Assembly (NCBI GenBank): GCA_963777095.1
Contig: CAVZOY010000001.1
Span: 186,001 to 250,000 of the forward strand
Length of the DNA: 64,000 nt
Direction of reading: 5' to 3'
DNA from: CAVZOY01 sp963777095
GTDB taxonomy: Bacteria > Actinomycetota > Actinomycetes > Mycobacteriales > Geodermatophilaceae
Part shown: positions 54,213 through 62,368 of the stretch, piece by piece
Position numbering within the stretch: position 1 is the first letter of the stretch
Layout of the letters: each line of letters starts with the position of its first letter
Notes under the pieces: generated by a model
Seen by the model: only the letters and a program-made list of their open reading frames with translations
The model's database searches: none
Told to the model about the DNA's origin: nothing
Made by a program: the position numbers and the translations under genes

Positions 54213-54834
54213 TTACCGGGATGTGTCGGGACCGGGGTGCGGCGCCCGGGGAGTGGCCAGTGTCACCGTTCCGTCGACGAGGACGTCGGCCCGCGCCCGG
54301 GTGTCCTCGACGGCGAAAGCCGCGGCCTCGACCTCCTGCCAGCGCCGCCAGTGCGAGTCCAGGGCGGCACCGTCGCGGGCGAGACCGCGGGCCAGCCGGA
54401 CTGCCGGCGGCGCCTCCACCCACACACGCAGCACCGCCCGACCGTCGACCGCCCGCGGGCAGCTGCCGCAGCCCTCGACCACCAGCACCTCCGGCACCGG
54501 GACGACGGTGCGCGTGTGCTCGAACCGCTCCGCCGCCCAGTCATATCGGCGAGTAGGCGCCGGGCCGGCCCTCGGCGAGCGGGCGCAGCACGCCGGCGGC
54601 CAGCCGGGCGAAAGCACCGGTGAGCGTCCAGCCGGCGTAGATGTCGTCCATGTGCAGGACCGTGGTGCCCGGGCCGAGGGCGGTCGCCAGCCGGTCGGCG
54701 AGCGTCGTCTTGCCCGAGCCCGCCGGCCCGTCGATGCAGACCAGTCGGGTGCGACCCAGTCGCGGGGCGGCCGCGCGCACCCGTTCGACGAGGCCCGGGA
54801 CGGGGTCGGCGACGGGAGCGGGCACGCCGGGCAC
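54213..54834 (-). CDS. Uridine-kinase-like P-loop kinase (frameshifted)
   Basis: LVCIDGPAGSGKTTLADRLA holds the Walker A motif near residue 38, and VLHMDDIYAGWTL the following acidic motif of the uridine kinase/phosphoribulokinase-like group. The frame ends early at 54541 unless one extra T near 54548 is removed; it then continues RRYDWAAERFEHTRTVVPVP and VLVVEGCGSCPRAVDGRAVL to 54213. Repaired length is about 206 residues. The phosphate acceptor is unknown. Confidence 0.8.
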
Positions 54835-54875
54835 TCTGCCAGCCGCCGCGCCGTCCCCCCTGGGACGATGGGCGG

Positions 54876-55358
54876 GTGCCCACCCCGCCGCCGTCCGTCT
54901 CGGCCGTACCCCGCCGGCTCCGGATCGTCTGCGCGGCGGCCGCGGCGGTCGTCGTCGGGGTCATGGTCGTCGTCGGGGTGCTGCTGAAGAGCACGGCCAC
55001 CGGCGTCGTCAACTTCCGGACGTCGGACCAGGTCGCCATGGTCTGCCTGGGCCTGCTGCTGGGCGCCGGCATCCTGCTGCTCGGCCGCTCCCGCGTCGAC
55101 GCCGACGCCGACGGCGTGCGGGTGCGCAACATCCTGGGCCGGCACGAGCTGCCCTGGTCGGCGGTCCGCGCCGTCCGTTTCGACCGCAACTCCGCCTGGG
55201 CCAGCCTGCTGCTCACCAACGACGACGAGCTCGCCGTCCTCGCCATCCAGGCGGGCGACCGGATGCGCGCGGTCACCGCGGTCGAGGGGCTGCGCGCCCT
55301 GCTCGCGTACGCCAGGTCGCTGGAGCCGGCGAAGCCGCCGCTGCTCTACGACGACTGA
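54876..55358 (+). CDS. PH-domain membrane protein
   Basis: The 160-residue protein has two membrane helices near the N-terminus (IVCAAAAAVVVGVMVVVGVL and VAMVCLGLLLGAGILLLG) followed by a bacterial PH-like domain (GVRVRNILGRHELPWSAVRA, VRFDRNSAWASLLLTNDDEL). Such proteins are common and uncharacterised in actinobacteria. Start GTG 54876. Confidence 0.75.
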   Translation: MPTPPPSVSAVPRRLRIVCAAAAAVVVGVMVVVGVLLKSTATGVVNFRTSDQVAMVCLGLLLGAGILLLGRSRVDADADGVRVRNILGRHELPWSAVRAVRFDRNSAWASLLLTNDDELAVLAIQAGDRMRAVTAVEGLRALLAYARSLEPAKPPLLYDD

Positions 55359-55371
55359 ACCCGGGCCGGGA

Positions 55372-55401
55372 ATGACCTGCGCCTGGACGGCGCTGTAGCA
55401 T
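55372..55401 (+). promoter_or_regulatory. Predicted sigma-70-type promoter of infC operon
   Basis: ATGACC (55372-55377) and TAGCAT (55396-55401) are spaced 18 bases, close to -35/-10 consensus for the housekeeping sigma factor. Transcription would start near 55408, giving a leader of about 308 bases before infC. Confidence 0.45.
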
Positions 55402-55518
55402 GGGTCCGCCTCCCCGCTACACGAGGCGCGCGAACCACCCAGCGGCGCCACCCCGGGCCGCTGGACCAAGAGGAGCCCGCTCCCACCTGCCGCCGGAAAC
55501 GGTGATCAGGTCCCGGAT

Positions 55519-55548
55519 CGCGGGAATCGGCGCAGGCCGGTTCCCGCG
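55519..55548 (+). ncRNA. infC leader hairpin
   Basis: CGCGGGAA (55519-55526) pairs exactly with TTCCCGCG (55541-55548), with GGC/GCC inside. It lies in the 357-base gene-free stretch 55359-55715 between the PH gene and infC, upstream of a terminator-like hairpin. Confidence 0.5.
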
Positions 55549-55591
55549 TCGCGCACCGGCCCGTCAGGGCTGCGTGCGCCGCCGGCGAGTG

Positions 55592-55622
55592 GGCCCCACG
55601 AGCAGCCGCTCGTGGGGCCTTT
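55592..55622 (+). terminator. Attenuator-like hairpin in the infC leader
   Basis: GGCCCCACGAGC (55592-55603) pairs exactly with GCTCGTGGGGCC (55608-55619), loop AGCC, followed by TTTCCCC. It lies 94 bases before infC, inside the leader, so it more likely attenuates the infC-rpmI-rplT operon than ends the preceding gene, whose stop is 234 bases upstream. Confidence 0.7.
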
Positions 55623-55715
55623 CCCCGTTCAGGGGAGCCCGTCTTCCGACGGGAACGTCGCCGAACGCCCGGGTGGGCCAGCGACTCCTCACCATGCAGC
55701 AGCAGAGGAGAGGCC

Positions 55716-56327
55716 ATCACCGAGCCCCGCATCAACGACCGTATCCGCGTTCCCGAGGTCCGCCTGGTCGGACCGGAGGGCGAGCAGGTCGGCATCGTGT
55801 CGATCGGCGAAGCGCTGCGCCTGGCCCAGGACTCCGAGCTCGATCTCGTCGAGGTCGCGCCCATGGCCCGGCCGCCCGTCGCCAAGCTCATGGACTACGG
55901 GAAGTTCAAGTACGAGTCCGCCCAGAAGGCCCGCGAGGCCCGGCGGAACCAGGCGCTCACCGTCATCAAGGAGATGCGGCTGCGCCTCAAGATCGACCCG
56001 CACGACTACGAGACCAAGAAGGGCCACGTCGTCCGCTTCCTGAAGCAGGGCGACAAGGTCAAGATCACCGTCATGTTCCGTGGTCGCGAGCAGTCGCGAC
56101 CGGAGATGGGTTACCGCCTCCTGCAGCGGTTGGCCGGTGACGTCGCCGACCTCGGCGTCGTCGAGTCCAACCCCAAGCAGGACGGCCGGAACATGGTCAT
56201 GGTCATCGCCCCGCACAAGGGCGCACAGACCGCGCAGGGCCGCCGCACCGCCAAGAGCGACGCGGCCGCTGCCGATGCGGCCGCCGAGGCGGAGGCCGCG
56301 ACGCAGGAGCAGGCGCCCAGCGCCTGA
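55716..56327 (+). CDS. infC: Translation initiation factor IF-3, AUC start
   Basis: IF-3 (203 residues) keeps ribosomal subunits apart and checks the initiator codon. The protein ITEPRINDRIRVPEVRLVGP covers the conserved N-terminus; MDYGKFKYESAQKAREARRN is the linker, and VTVMFRGREQSRPEMGYRLL-like sequence (IT VMFRGREQ) the C-domain. No ATG, GTG or TTG is in the right place and frame. The ATC at 55716 follows AGGAGAGG (55706-55713) closely, and a rare AUU/AUC/AUA start is the known basis of infC self-control in other bacteria. A frame-2 ATG at 55694 is not used. An Ala/Glu-rich tail follows residue 180. Confidence 0.88.
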   Translation: MTEPRINDRIRVPEVRLVGPEGEQVGIVSIGEALRLAQDSELDLVEVAPMARPPVAKLMDYGKFKYESAQKAREARRNQALTVIKEMRLRLKIDPHDYETKKGHVVRFLKQGDKVKITVMFRGREQSRPEMGYRLLQRLAGDVADLGVVESNPKQDGRNMVMVIAPHKGAQTAQGRRTAKSDAAAADAAAEAEAATQEQAPSA

Positions 56328-56361
56328 CGCGGCCCGCACCACCCGCACTCCCGCACACCGG

Positions 56362-56396
56362 GGGCCGTGCGGCAGCCCCGTGCTGCCGCGCGGCCC
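56362..56396 (+). ncRNA. Intercistronic hairpin between infC and rpmI
   Basis: GGGCCG-t-GCGGCAG (56362-56375) pairs with CTGCCGC-g-CGGCCC (56383-56396), one internal mismatch. It lies 25 bases before rpmI. It may protect or regulate the ribosomal-protein part of the message; binding by L20 is a hypothesis. Confidence 0.5.
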
Positions 56397-56421
56397 GACA
56401 CCACGAAGAGGACGACGGAAC

Positions 56422-56616
56422 ATGCCGAAGCAGAAGACCCACAAGGGCACCGCCAAGCGCGTGCGCGTCACGGGCACGGGCAAGCTCATGCACGAGCAGG
56501 CCAACAACCAGCACAAGTTCGCGCACAAGTCCTCCACCCGCAAGCGCCGGTTGGACCAGGACCAGTTGGTTTCCAAGGCCGACACCAAGGGCCTGAAGAA
56601 GCTGCTCGGTCTCTGA
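56422..56616 (+). CDS. rpmI: 50S ribosomal protein L35
   Basis: The 64-residue basic protein MPKQKTHKGTAKRVRVTGTG and STRKRRLDQDQLVSKADTK matches L35. GAGGACGACGGAAC precedes ATG 56422. It stands between infC and rplT, the standard order. Confidence 0.97.
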   Translation: MPKQKTHKGTAKRVRVTGTGKLMHEQANNQHKFAHKSSTRKRRLDQDQLVSKADTKGLKKLLGL

Positions 56617-56646
56617 CCGCCCCCACGACAAGACAGGAGCTCTCAC

Positions 56647-57030
56647 GTGGCACGCGTGAAGCGGGCGGTCAACGCCCAGAAGAAGCGTCGCACCACCCTC
56701 GAGCAGGCCAGCGGTTACCGCGGCCAGCGCTCGCGGCTGTACCGCAAGGCCAAGGAGCAGGTGCTCCACTCGGCCACCTACGCCTACCGCGACCGCAAGG
56801 CGCGCAAGGGTGACTTCCGCAAGCTGTGGATCACGCGCATCAACGCGGCGGCCCGGCTGAACGACATGACCTACAACCGCTTCATGCAGGGCCTCAAGCT
56901 GGCCGGCATCGAGCTGGACCGTCGTGTCCTCGCCGAGCTCGCCGTCAACGAGCCGGCTGCGTTCGCCGCCCTGGTGGAGACGGCGCGCGCCGCCGTCGCC
57001 GCCGCCCCGGCGCCGGAGCAGGCCGCCTGA
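56647..57030 (+). CDS. rplT: 50S ribosomal protein L20
   Basis: The 127-residue protein ARVKRAVNAQKKRRTTLEQA, YRDRKARKGDFRKLWITRIN and NRFMQGLKLAGIELDRRVLA is L20, which starts assembly of the large subunit and represses its own operon in several bacteria. GTG 56647 follows AGGAGCTCTCAC. The Ala/Pro-rich end is a common actinobacterial extension. Confidence 0.97.
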   Translation: MARVKRAVNAQKKRRTTLEQASGYRGQRSRLYRKAKEQVLHSATYAYRDRKARKGDFRKLWITRINAAARLNDMTYNRFMQGLKLAGIELDRRVLAELAVNEPAAFAALVETARAAVAAAPAPEQAA

Positions 57031-57139
57031 GCACGGCTCCCACAGCACGCCAGCAGTACAGGAAGCGCCGTCGGGTGCGGGCCCTCCCGGTCCGCCCCGG
57101 CGGCGTCGCCGTCTGTGCCGCAGCGTCCGCCCGTGCGCG

Positions 57140-57197
57140 CGAGATCGCACGACTCGCACGCTTTCGGGTCTGAAGACGTGCGACATCGCCGATCTCG
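57140..57197 (+). repeat. Dispersed repeat R2, copy c
   Basis: The 17+24+17 plan again: CGAGATCGCACGACTCG (57140-57156), 24 bases (CACGCTTTCGGGTCTGAAGA...), CGACATCGCCGATCTCG (57181-57197). It fills most of the rplT-trmH spacer (57031-57214) and runs directly into GGGGAGGGGGA, the ribosome binding site of the methyltransferase gene. Confidence 0.75.
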
Positions 57198-57214
57198 ACG
57201 GGGAGGGGGACGCC

Positions 57215-58002
57215 GTGGAGCTGCTGACCGAGCGCTCCGGCCGGGTCGCGGCCGCGCGCAAGCTCACCCGCCGCGCCGGCCGCGACGCCGCGGGCGCCTT
57301 CCTGGCCGAGGGACGCCAGGCGGTGTCCGAGGCGCTGGCGACGGCGCCGGACGACGTCCGCGAGGTGTTCGCGACCGAGGCGGCCGCCGCGGCGCACCGC
57401 GACCTGCTCGCCGGCACCGCCGTCCCCGTCCGGCTGGTCACCGAGAAGGCGGCCGCCGGGCTGTCGGAGACGGTCACCCCGCAGGGGCTCGTGGCCGTGT
57501 GCGACCTGCCCGACGTGCCCGCCGCGCACCTGACCGCCGCACCGCCGCGGCTGTCCGTCGCGCTGGCCGGCATCGCCGATCCGGGCAACGCCGGCACGGT
57601 GCTGCGGACGGCGGACGCGTGCGGCGCCGGCGCGGTCGTCTTCGGCGCCGGATCGGTCGACCCGTTCGGCGGCAAGGTCGTGCGCGCGGGCGCGGGCAGC
57701 CACTTCCACCTGGACGTCGTCCGCTCGGCCCCGCTGACCGATCTGCTGCCCGCCCTGCGTGCCGCGGGCGCCACCGTGCTCGTCGCCGACGGCGGGGGAG
57801 AGGCGGCACTGCCCGACGTCGCGAGCGGCTGGCCGGCCCGGTGGTCTGGCTGTTCGGCAACGAGGCCCGCGGCATCCCGGAGGACCTCGCCGCGCTGGCC
57901 GACGTCCGCGTGCGGATCCCCATGCGCGGTCGGGCGGAGAGCCTCAACCTCGCCGCGGCCGCGGCGATCTGCCTCTACGCCACCCAGTCCGCCCAGGAAT
58001 GA
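57215..58002 (+). CDS. TrmH/SpoU-family RNA 2'-O-methyltransferase (frameshifted)
   Basis: Methylates a ribose in rRNA or tRNA with SAM. The N-terminal part has RSGRVAAARKLTRRAGRDAA (substrate-binding domain); the SPOUT part has IADPGNAGTVLRTADACGAG, then VVWLFGNEARGIPEDLAALA and ESLNLAAAAAICLYATQ, the knot motifs. One base is lost near 57830 (gcggag to gcgag). Repaired length is about 262 residues. GTG 57215 has a strong GGGGAGGGGGA in front. A gene of this kind commonly follows rplT in actinobacteria. Confidence 0.88.
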
Positions 58003-58003
58003 C

Positions 58004-58396
58004 TCACCCCGGCGCCGGACCCTCGACGTTGAACACCGGCGGGCCGGTGCCGCCCCGCACGACGACGATCGAGGACTGCTCGGCGGTCGGGTTCCCCTCG
58101 CGGTGAACGGCGTGCGGCGGCACGTACAGGAAGTCGCCCGCGCCGGCGTCGAGCACGTCGCGTCCGCCGGGCCCGAACTCCATCCGCAGCGCCCCTGACA
58201 GGACGTAGATGGTCGACTCGTGCTCGCCGTGGTGGTGCCAGCCCGACACGGCGCCCGCGTCGGTGGTCACGTAGCCGGCCCACATGCTGCCGGTGTCGAG
58301 TGCCTGCTCCCGGTGCATCCCCGGGGTCGGCTGGCCCTCGGTCCGCTCGCCGGGCCGGACCCTGCGCACCGGTGCGTCCTCCTCCATGACGAACAT
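58004..58396 (-). CDS. Cupin-domain protein
   Basis: The 130-residue protein has the two cupin motifs: SGWHHHGEHESTIYVLSG (metal-binding His, His, Glu) and GDFLYVPPHAVHREGNPTA (last His). ATG 58396 or 58387 may be used. The spacer to the next minus-strand gene (58397-58553) holds only an 18-codon plus-strand frame. Substrate unknown. Confidence 0.8.
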   Translation of the reverse strand: MFVMEEDAPVRRVRPGERTEGQPTPGMHREQALDTGSMWAGYVTTDAGAVSGWHHHGEHESTIYVLSGALRMEFGPGGRDVLDAGAGDFLYVPPHAVHREGNPTAEQSSIVVVRGGTGPPVFNVEGPAPG

Positions 58397-58553
58397 CCTG
58401 GCTCTCTCGTCCGTCGTCCGCCGAGAATGGCGTGCGGGGACGGCGGCGCTCAAGCGGTCGACCGCCGGGGAGCGCGCTGAACATGACCTGCCTGCACCTG
58501 GACGACCACATGGTGACCGAGTGGGTGGACCCCGAGTGAAGCGCGCCCGGGTG

Positions 58554-59474
58554 CTAGACCAGCCGGGCGCGCTTCCAGGCCAGCTCCGACGGCCCGCCGA
58601 TCAGCCCGTTCGCGCGCAGGAACGACACCAGCCCGGCGGCTGACTCGCGCAGCTTCGCCGCGTAGTGCTCGTTGGCGCGGGCGGCCGCCGTGGCCTCGGC
58701 CGGGTCCAGCCCGACCGACGCGTAGACCGCGGGCTGCACGAGGTTGTCGGCGACGATCGCCGCGACGGCGGCCACGACCGTGCGGTGCGTGCGGAGCTGC
58801 CACGCGCTCAGCTGGGGCGCGCGGCGGGCGATCTCCTCGCGGGCGAAGCGCATGTGTCGCGCCTCCTCGACCACGTGGATCTGGCTCGTGGCGCGGGTGA
58901 GCGGCTGCACCCGCTCGTCCTTCATCAGGTCGCGCTGGAAGATGTCCAGGATCTCCTCGGCGACCAGGATCGCGGCGTAGGCGGCCGGCCCGTCGCCCCT
59001 GGCGGCGAACGCCTTGCCGAGAGCCCGGATCTTCGCCGGCGGCTGGTACGAGGGGGCGCCGAACGTCTGGGCGGTGCGGGCGAACATCACCGAGTGCCGG
59101 CACTCGTCGGCGATCTCGGTGAGCGCCCACTGCACGTGCGGCTGCGCCGGGTCCTCGCCGTAGATGTCGCGCAGCACCAACTGCATGAGCAGGCACTCGA
59201 ACCAGATGCCGACGCCCGAGATCGAGCAGTACTCGTGGATGGTCAGCGTGACCCGCTGCTCCTCGGTCAGGCCGTTCCAGAGCGGCGTGCCGAACAGCGA
59301 GGACCACTCGGGCGAGAGACCGTAGAGGTCGCGCGGGATCGGAGCGTCCCAGTCGATGTCGACCCCGGGGTCGTAGGACGTCCTGGCGGCCGAGCGGAGC
59401 AGCCGGGTGGAGATCTCCTCCCGGTCGACCGGCGTCTTTCGCTGGGTCTCGGGGGCGGGCAGCGTGGCGGTCAT
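58554..59474 (-). CDS. AurF-type diiron oxygenase
   Basis: The 306-residue helical protein has two iron-binding helices: IHEYCSISGVGIWFECLLMQ and LTEIADECRHSVMFARTAQT (Glu-x2-Asp-Glu-x2-His type), then ILVAEEILDIFQRDLMKDER and SQIHVVEEARHMRFAREEIA (Glu-x2-Arg-His). This is the AurF (p-aminobenzoate N-oxygenase) family; most members have unknown substrates. ATG 59474 follows GGAGGAGCTG. A divergent TetR gene and a palindrome lie upstream. Confidence 0.83.
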   Translation of the reverse strand: MTATLPAPETQRKTPVDREEISTRLLRSAARTSYDPGVDIDWDAPIPRDLYGLSPEWSSLFGTPLWNGLTEEQRVTLTIHEYCSISGVGIWFECLLMQLVLRDIYGEDPAQPHVQWALTEIADECRHSVMFARTAQTFGAPSYQPPAKIRALGKAFAARGDGPAAYAAILVAEEILDIFQRDLMKDERVQPLTRATSQIHVVEEARHMRFAREEIARRAPQLSAWQLRTHRTVVAAVAAIVADNLVQPAVYASVGLDPAEATAAARANEHYAAKLRESAAGLVSFLRANGLIGGPSELAWKRARLV

Positions 59475-59520
59475 CGGGCAGCTCCTCCGGAACGGTCGAC
59501 GGCGAGCGATGCTGTGGTCG

Positions 59521-59537
59521 ACGGTATCCGTTACCGT
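59521..59537. promoter_or_regulatory. Palindrome between AurF and TetR genes
   Basis: ACGGTA-tccgt-TACCGT is a perfect 6-5-6 inverted repeat midway between the divergent starts. Its size and place fit a TetR operator controlling both genes. Confidence 0.6.
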
Positions 59538-59592
59538 GAGATACATGCAACCGCGAGTATCGCGGGGCGGCCTTCCGGGTAGGACCTCATTC

Positions 59593-60231
59593 GTGCCTCC
59601 GCCCGACGGCCGCCGTTCCCGGTGGACCGAGCACCGCCGCGCCCGCCGCGAGGACCTCGTCGCCGCCGCGGTCGAAGCCGTGCGGCGGGTGGGCGCCGAG
59701 CTCGCCGTCGACGACGTCGCCCGCAGCGCCGGCGTCTCGAAGACGGTGATCTACCGCTACTTCAGCGACAAGGACGAGCTGATCGACGCCGTCCTCGAGC
59801 GCATCGCCCAGGCCATCCTGCTGCCGCGGCTGCTCGGGGAGCTCGCCGCCGACCACCCCGACGACCGGACGGCGCTGCGGGCGGTCATCGCCGCCTTCGT
59901 CTCGCTGATCGAGGACGAGCCCCAGCTGTACCGCTTCGGGTACGCGCAGGCCGGCCGCTCGGGGCGCGCCGACCTGGTCGCCGACGCCGAACGGGTGGTG
60001 GGCCAGGCGCTGGAGGAGCACTTCGCCGCCCGACTGGCCGAGGCCGGCCGGTCCACCGAGCCGGCCACGACGTGGGCGTACGGCGTCGTGGGCATGGTCC
60101 AGCTGGCCGCGCACCGCTGGTCGGACACCCGGCACGTGCCGTCGTCCGACCTCGTCGACCACCTCACGGCCCTGGCCTACGGAGGGCTCGGCGCGCTCCT
60201 GCCCGAGCGCCGCACCGGCGCGCCGGCGTGA
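59593..60231 (+). CDS. TetR family regulator
   Basis: The N-terminal helix-turn-helix reads AVDDVARSAGVSKTVIYRYF and SDKDELIDAVLERIAQAILL, the TetR pattern; the helical ligand domain follows with FVSLIEDEPQLYRFGYAQAG. GTG 59593 is chosen for AGGA at 8-base spacing (212 residues); an upstream ATG at 59545 would add 16 residues and put the operator at the transcription start. It most likely represses the divergent AurF-type gene. Confidence 0.83.
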   Translation: MPPPDGRRSRWTEHRRARREDLVAAAVEAVRRVGAELAVDDVARSAGVSKTVIYRYFSDKDELIDAVLERIAQAILLPRLLGELAADHPDDRTALRAVIAAFVSLIEDEPQLYRFGYAQAGRSGRADLVADAERVVGQALEEHFAARLAEAGRSTEPATTWAYGVVGMVQLAAHRWSDTRHVPSSDLVDHLTALAYGGLGALLPERRTGAPA

Positions 60232-60253
60232 GCGGGCACGACGACCGCGACCG

Positions 60254-61094
60254 CTAGGCCGGCAGCGAGATCAGCACGACGGCAACGGCTGCCGTGGCGA
60301 GCCCGGCGAGCTGCGCCCTCACCAGCCGCTCGCGCAGCACGAGCTGCGCCAGGAGGACGGTGCTGACCGGGTAGAGCGACGCCAGCACGCCCGTGATCGC
60401 CAGCTGTCCCTGCTGCGTGGCGAGGAGGAACAGCGCGTTCGCGGCCATGTCGAGCACGCCGGCCACGACGATCAGGACCGGCGTCCGCCCGGACACCCGG
60501 AGCGAGGCCCGGACGGCCAGCGCGACGAGCACGACCATCCCGACGGAGACCGACCGCGCGGCGACCAGCGGCCACAACGTGCTCTCGGGCCGGGTGCGGT
60601 CGAGCAGCACGAAGAAGACGCCGAACCCCACGCCCGCGGCCAGGGCCGGCAGGAGCCCGGCCGACCGCGCGGCACGCAGCGTCGGCAGCCCGCCCTCCGC
60701 GGCCACGAGGACGACGGCCACCAGGGCCAGCACGATGCCGGCCGTCGCCCACGGCGGCAGCCGCTCGCCCAGCGCCAGGCCGCCCACCACGGGCACCGCC
60801 GCGGCGGTGAGCGCCGTGACCGGGGCGACGACGCTCATCACGCCCGTGGCGAGCGCGCGGTAGAAGAGCACCAGCCCGGCGGCACCGGCGAGCCCGGCCG
60901 CCGCGCCCCAGCCGAGGTCGGCCGCCGTCGGCCGTCCGCCGAGGATCGGCAGCAGCACGAGCGAGCGCGACCAGCCCGGCGGCCTGGGACAGCGCGACGA
61001 CGGCGAAGGCGGTCGCCCGGCGCGACGCCAGGCCGCCGCAGAAGTCGGCGGCGCCGTAGACGAGCGCGGAGGCCAGGGCCAGCACGACGGCCAC
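60254..61094 (-). CDS. EamA-family (DMT) permease (frameshifted)
   Basis: About ten membrane helices in two EamA repeats: ALASALVYGAADFCGGLASR at the start, LFYRALATGVMSVVAPVTAL, and ITGVLASLYPVSTVLLAQLV plus LAGLATAAVAVVLISLPA at the end. An extra base near 60965 breaks the frame before VLLPILGGRPTAADLGWG. Repaired length is about 280 residues. GTG 61094. Substrate unknown. Confidence 0.83.
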
Positions 61095-61120
61095 GACGGC
61101 TCCTTTCCCGGGGGGTCGCT

Positions 61121-61220
61121 GATGATCAGGTTGGCCTGATCATCAGGGGTCCTGGCTCACCGTCGACGCTGAGCCAGGTGCCCGTGCGGTGAGCCAGGAC
61201 CACCCATGCTGAGCCAGGAC
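61121..61220 (-). repeat. Dispersed repeat R1, copy C
   Basis: Minus-strand copy. GATGATCAGG (61121-61130) / CCTGATCATC (61135-61144) is a perfect 10-bp stem; CCTGGCTCA (61151-61159) / TGAGCCAGG (61170-61178) is a second stem around CCGTCGACGC. TGAGCCAGGAC then recurs at 61190 and 61210. It lies between divergent genes (EamA on -, pheS on +), so it cannot be a simple terminator. The rest of the spacer to 61290 shows nothing clear. Confidence 0.8.
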
Positions 61221-61290
61221 GACGCCGCCGCCGCGCCCGGGTCGAAACCCGCACGCGGCGTCCCGCACCCGACGGGCAGAATGGCCTCCC

Positions 61291-62364
<1,074 letters not shown>

Positions 62365-62368
<4 letters not shown>

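Noticed and set aside
55400..55715. An ATG at 55400 opening a frame through the infC leader as a leader peptide
   Set aside because: The frame is Pro/Arg-rich, lacks a ribosome binding site and overlaps the predicted -10; treated as non-coding leader.
57031..57214. Small open frames around the rplT-trmH spacer
   Set aside because: They are translations of repeat R2c and have no independent support.
58483..58539. An 18-codon plus-strand frame (MTCLHLDDHMVTEWVDPE) in the cupin-AurF spacer
   Set aside because: Too short and without a clear ribosome binding site or partner; it could be a remnant but cannot be supported.
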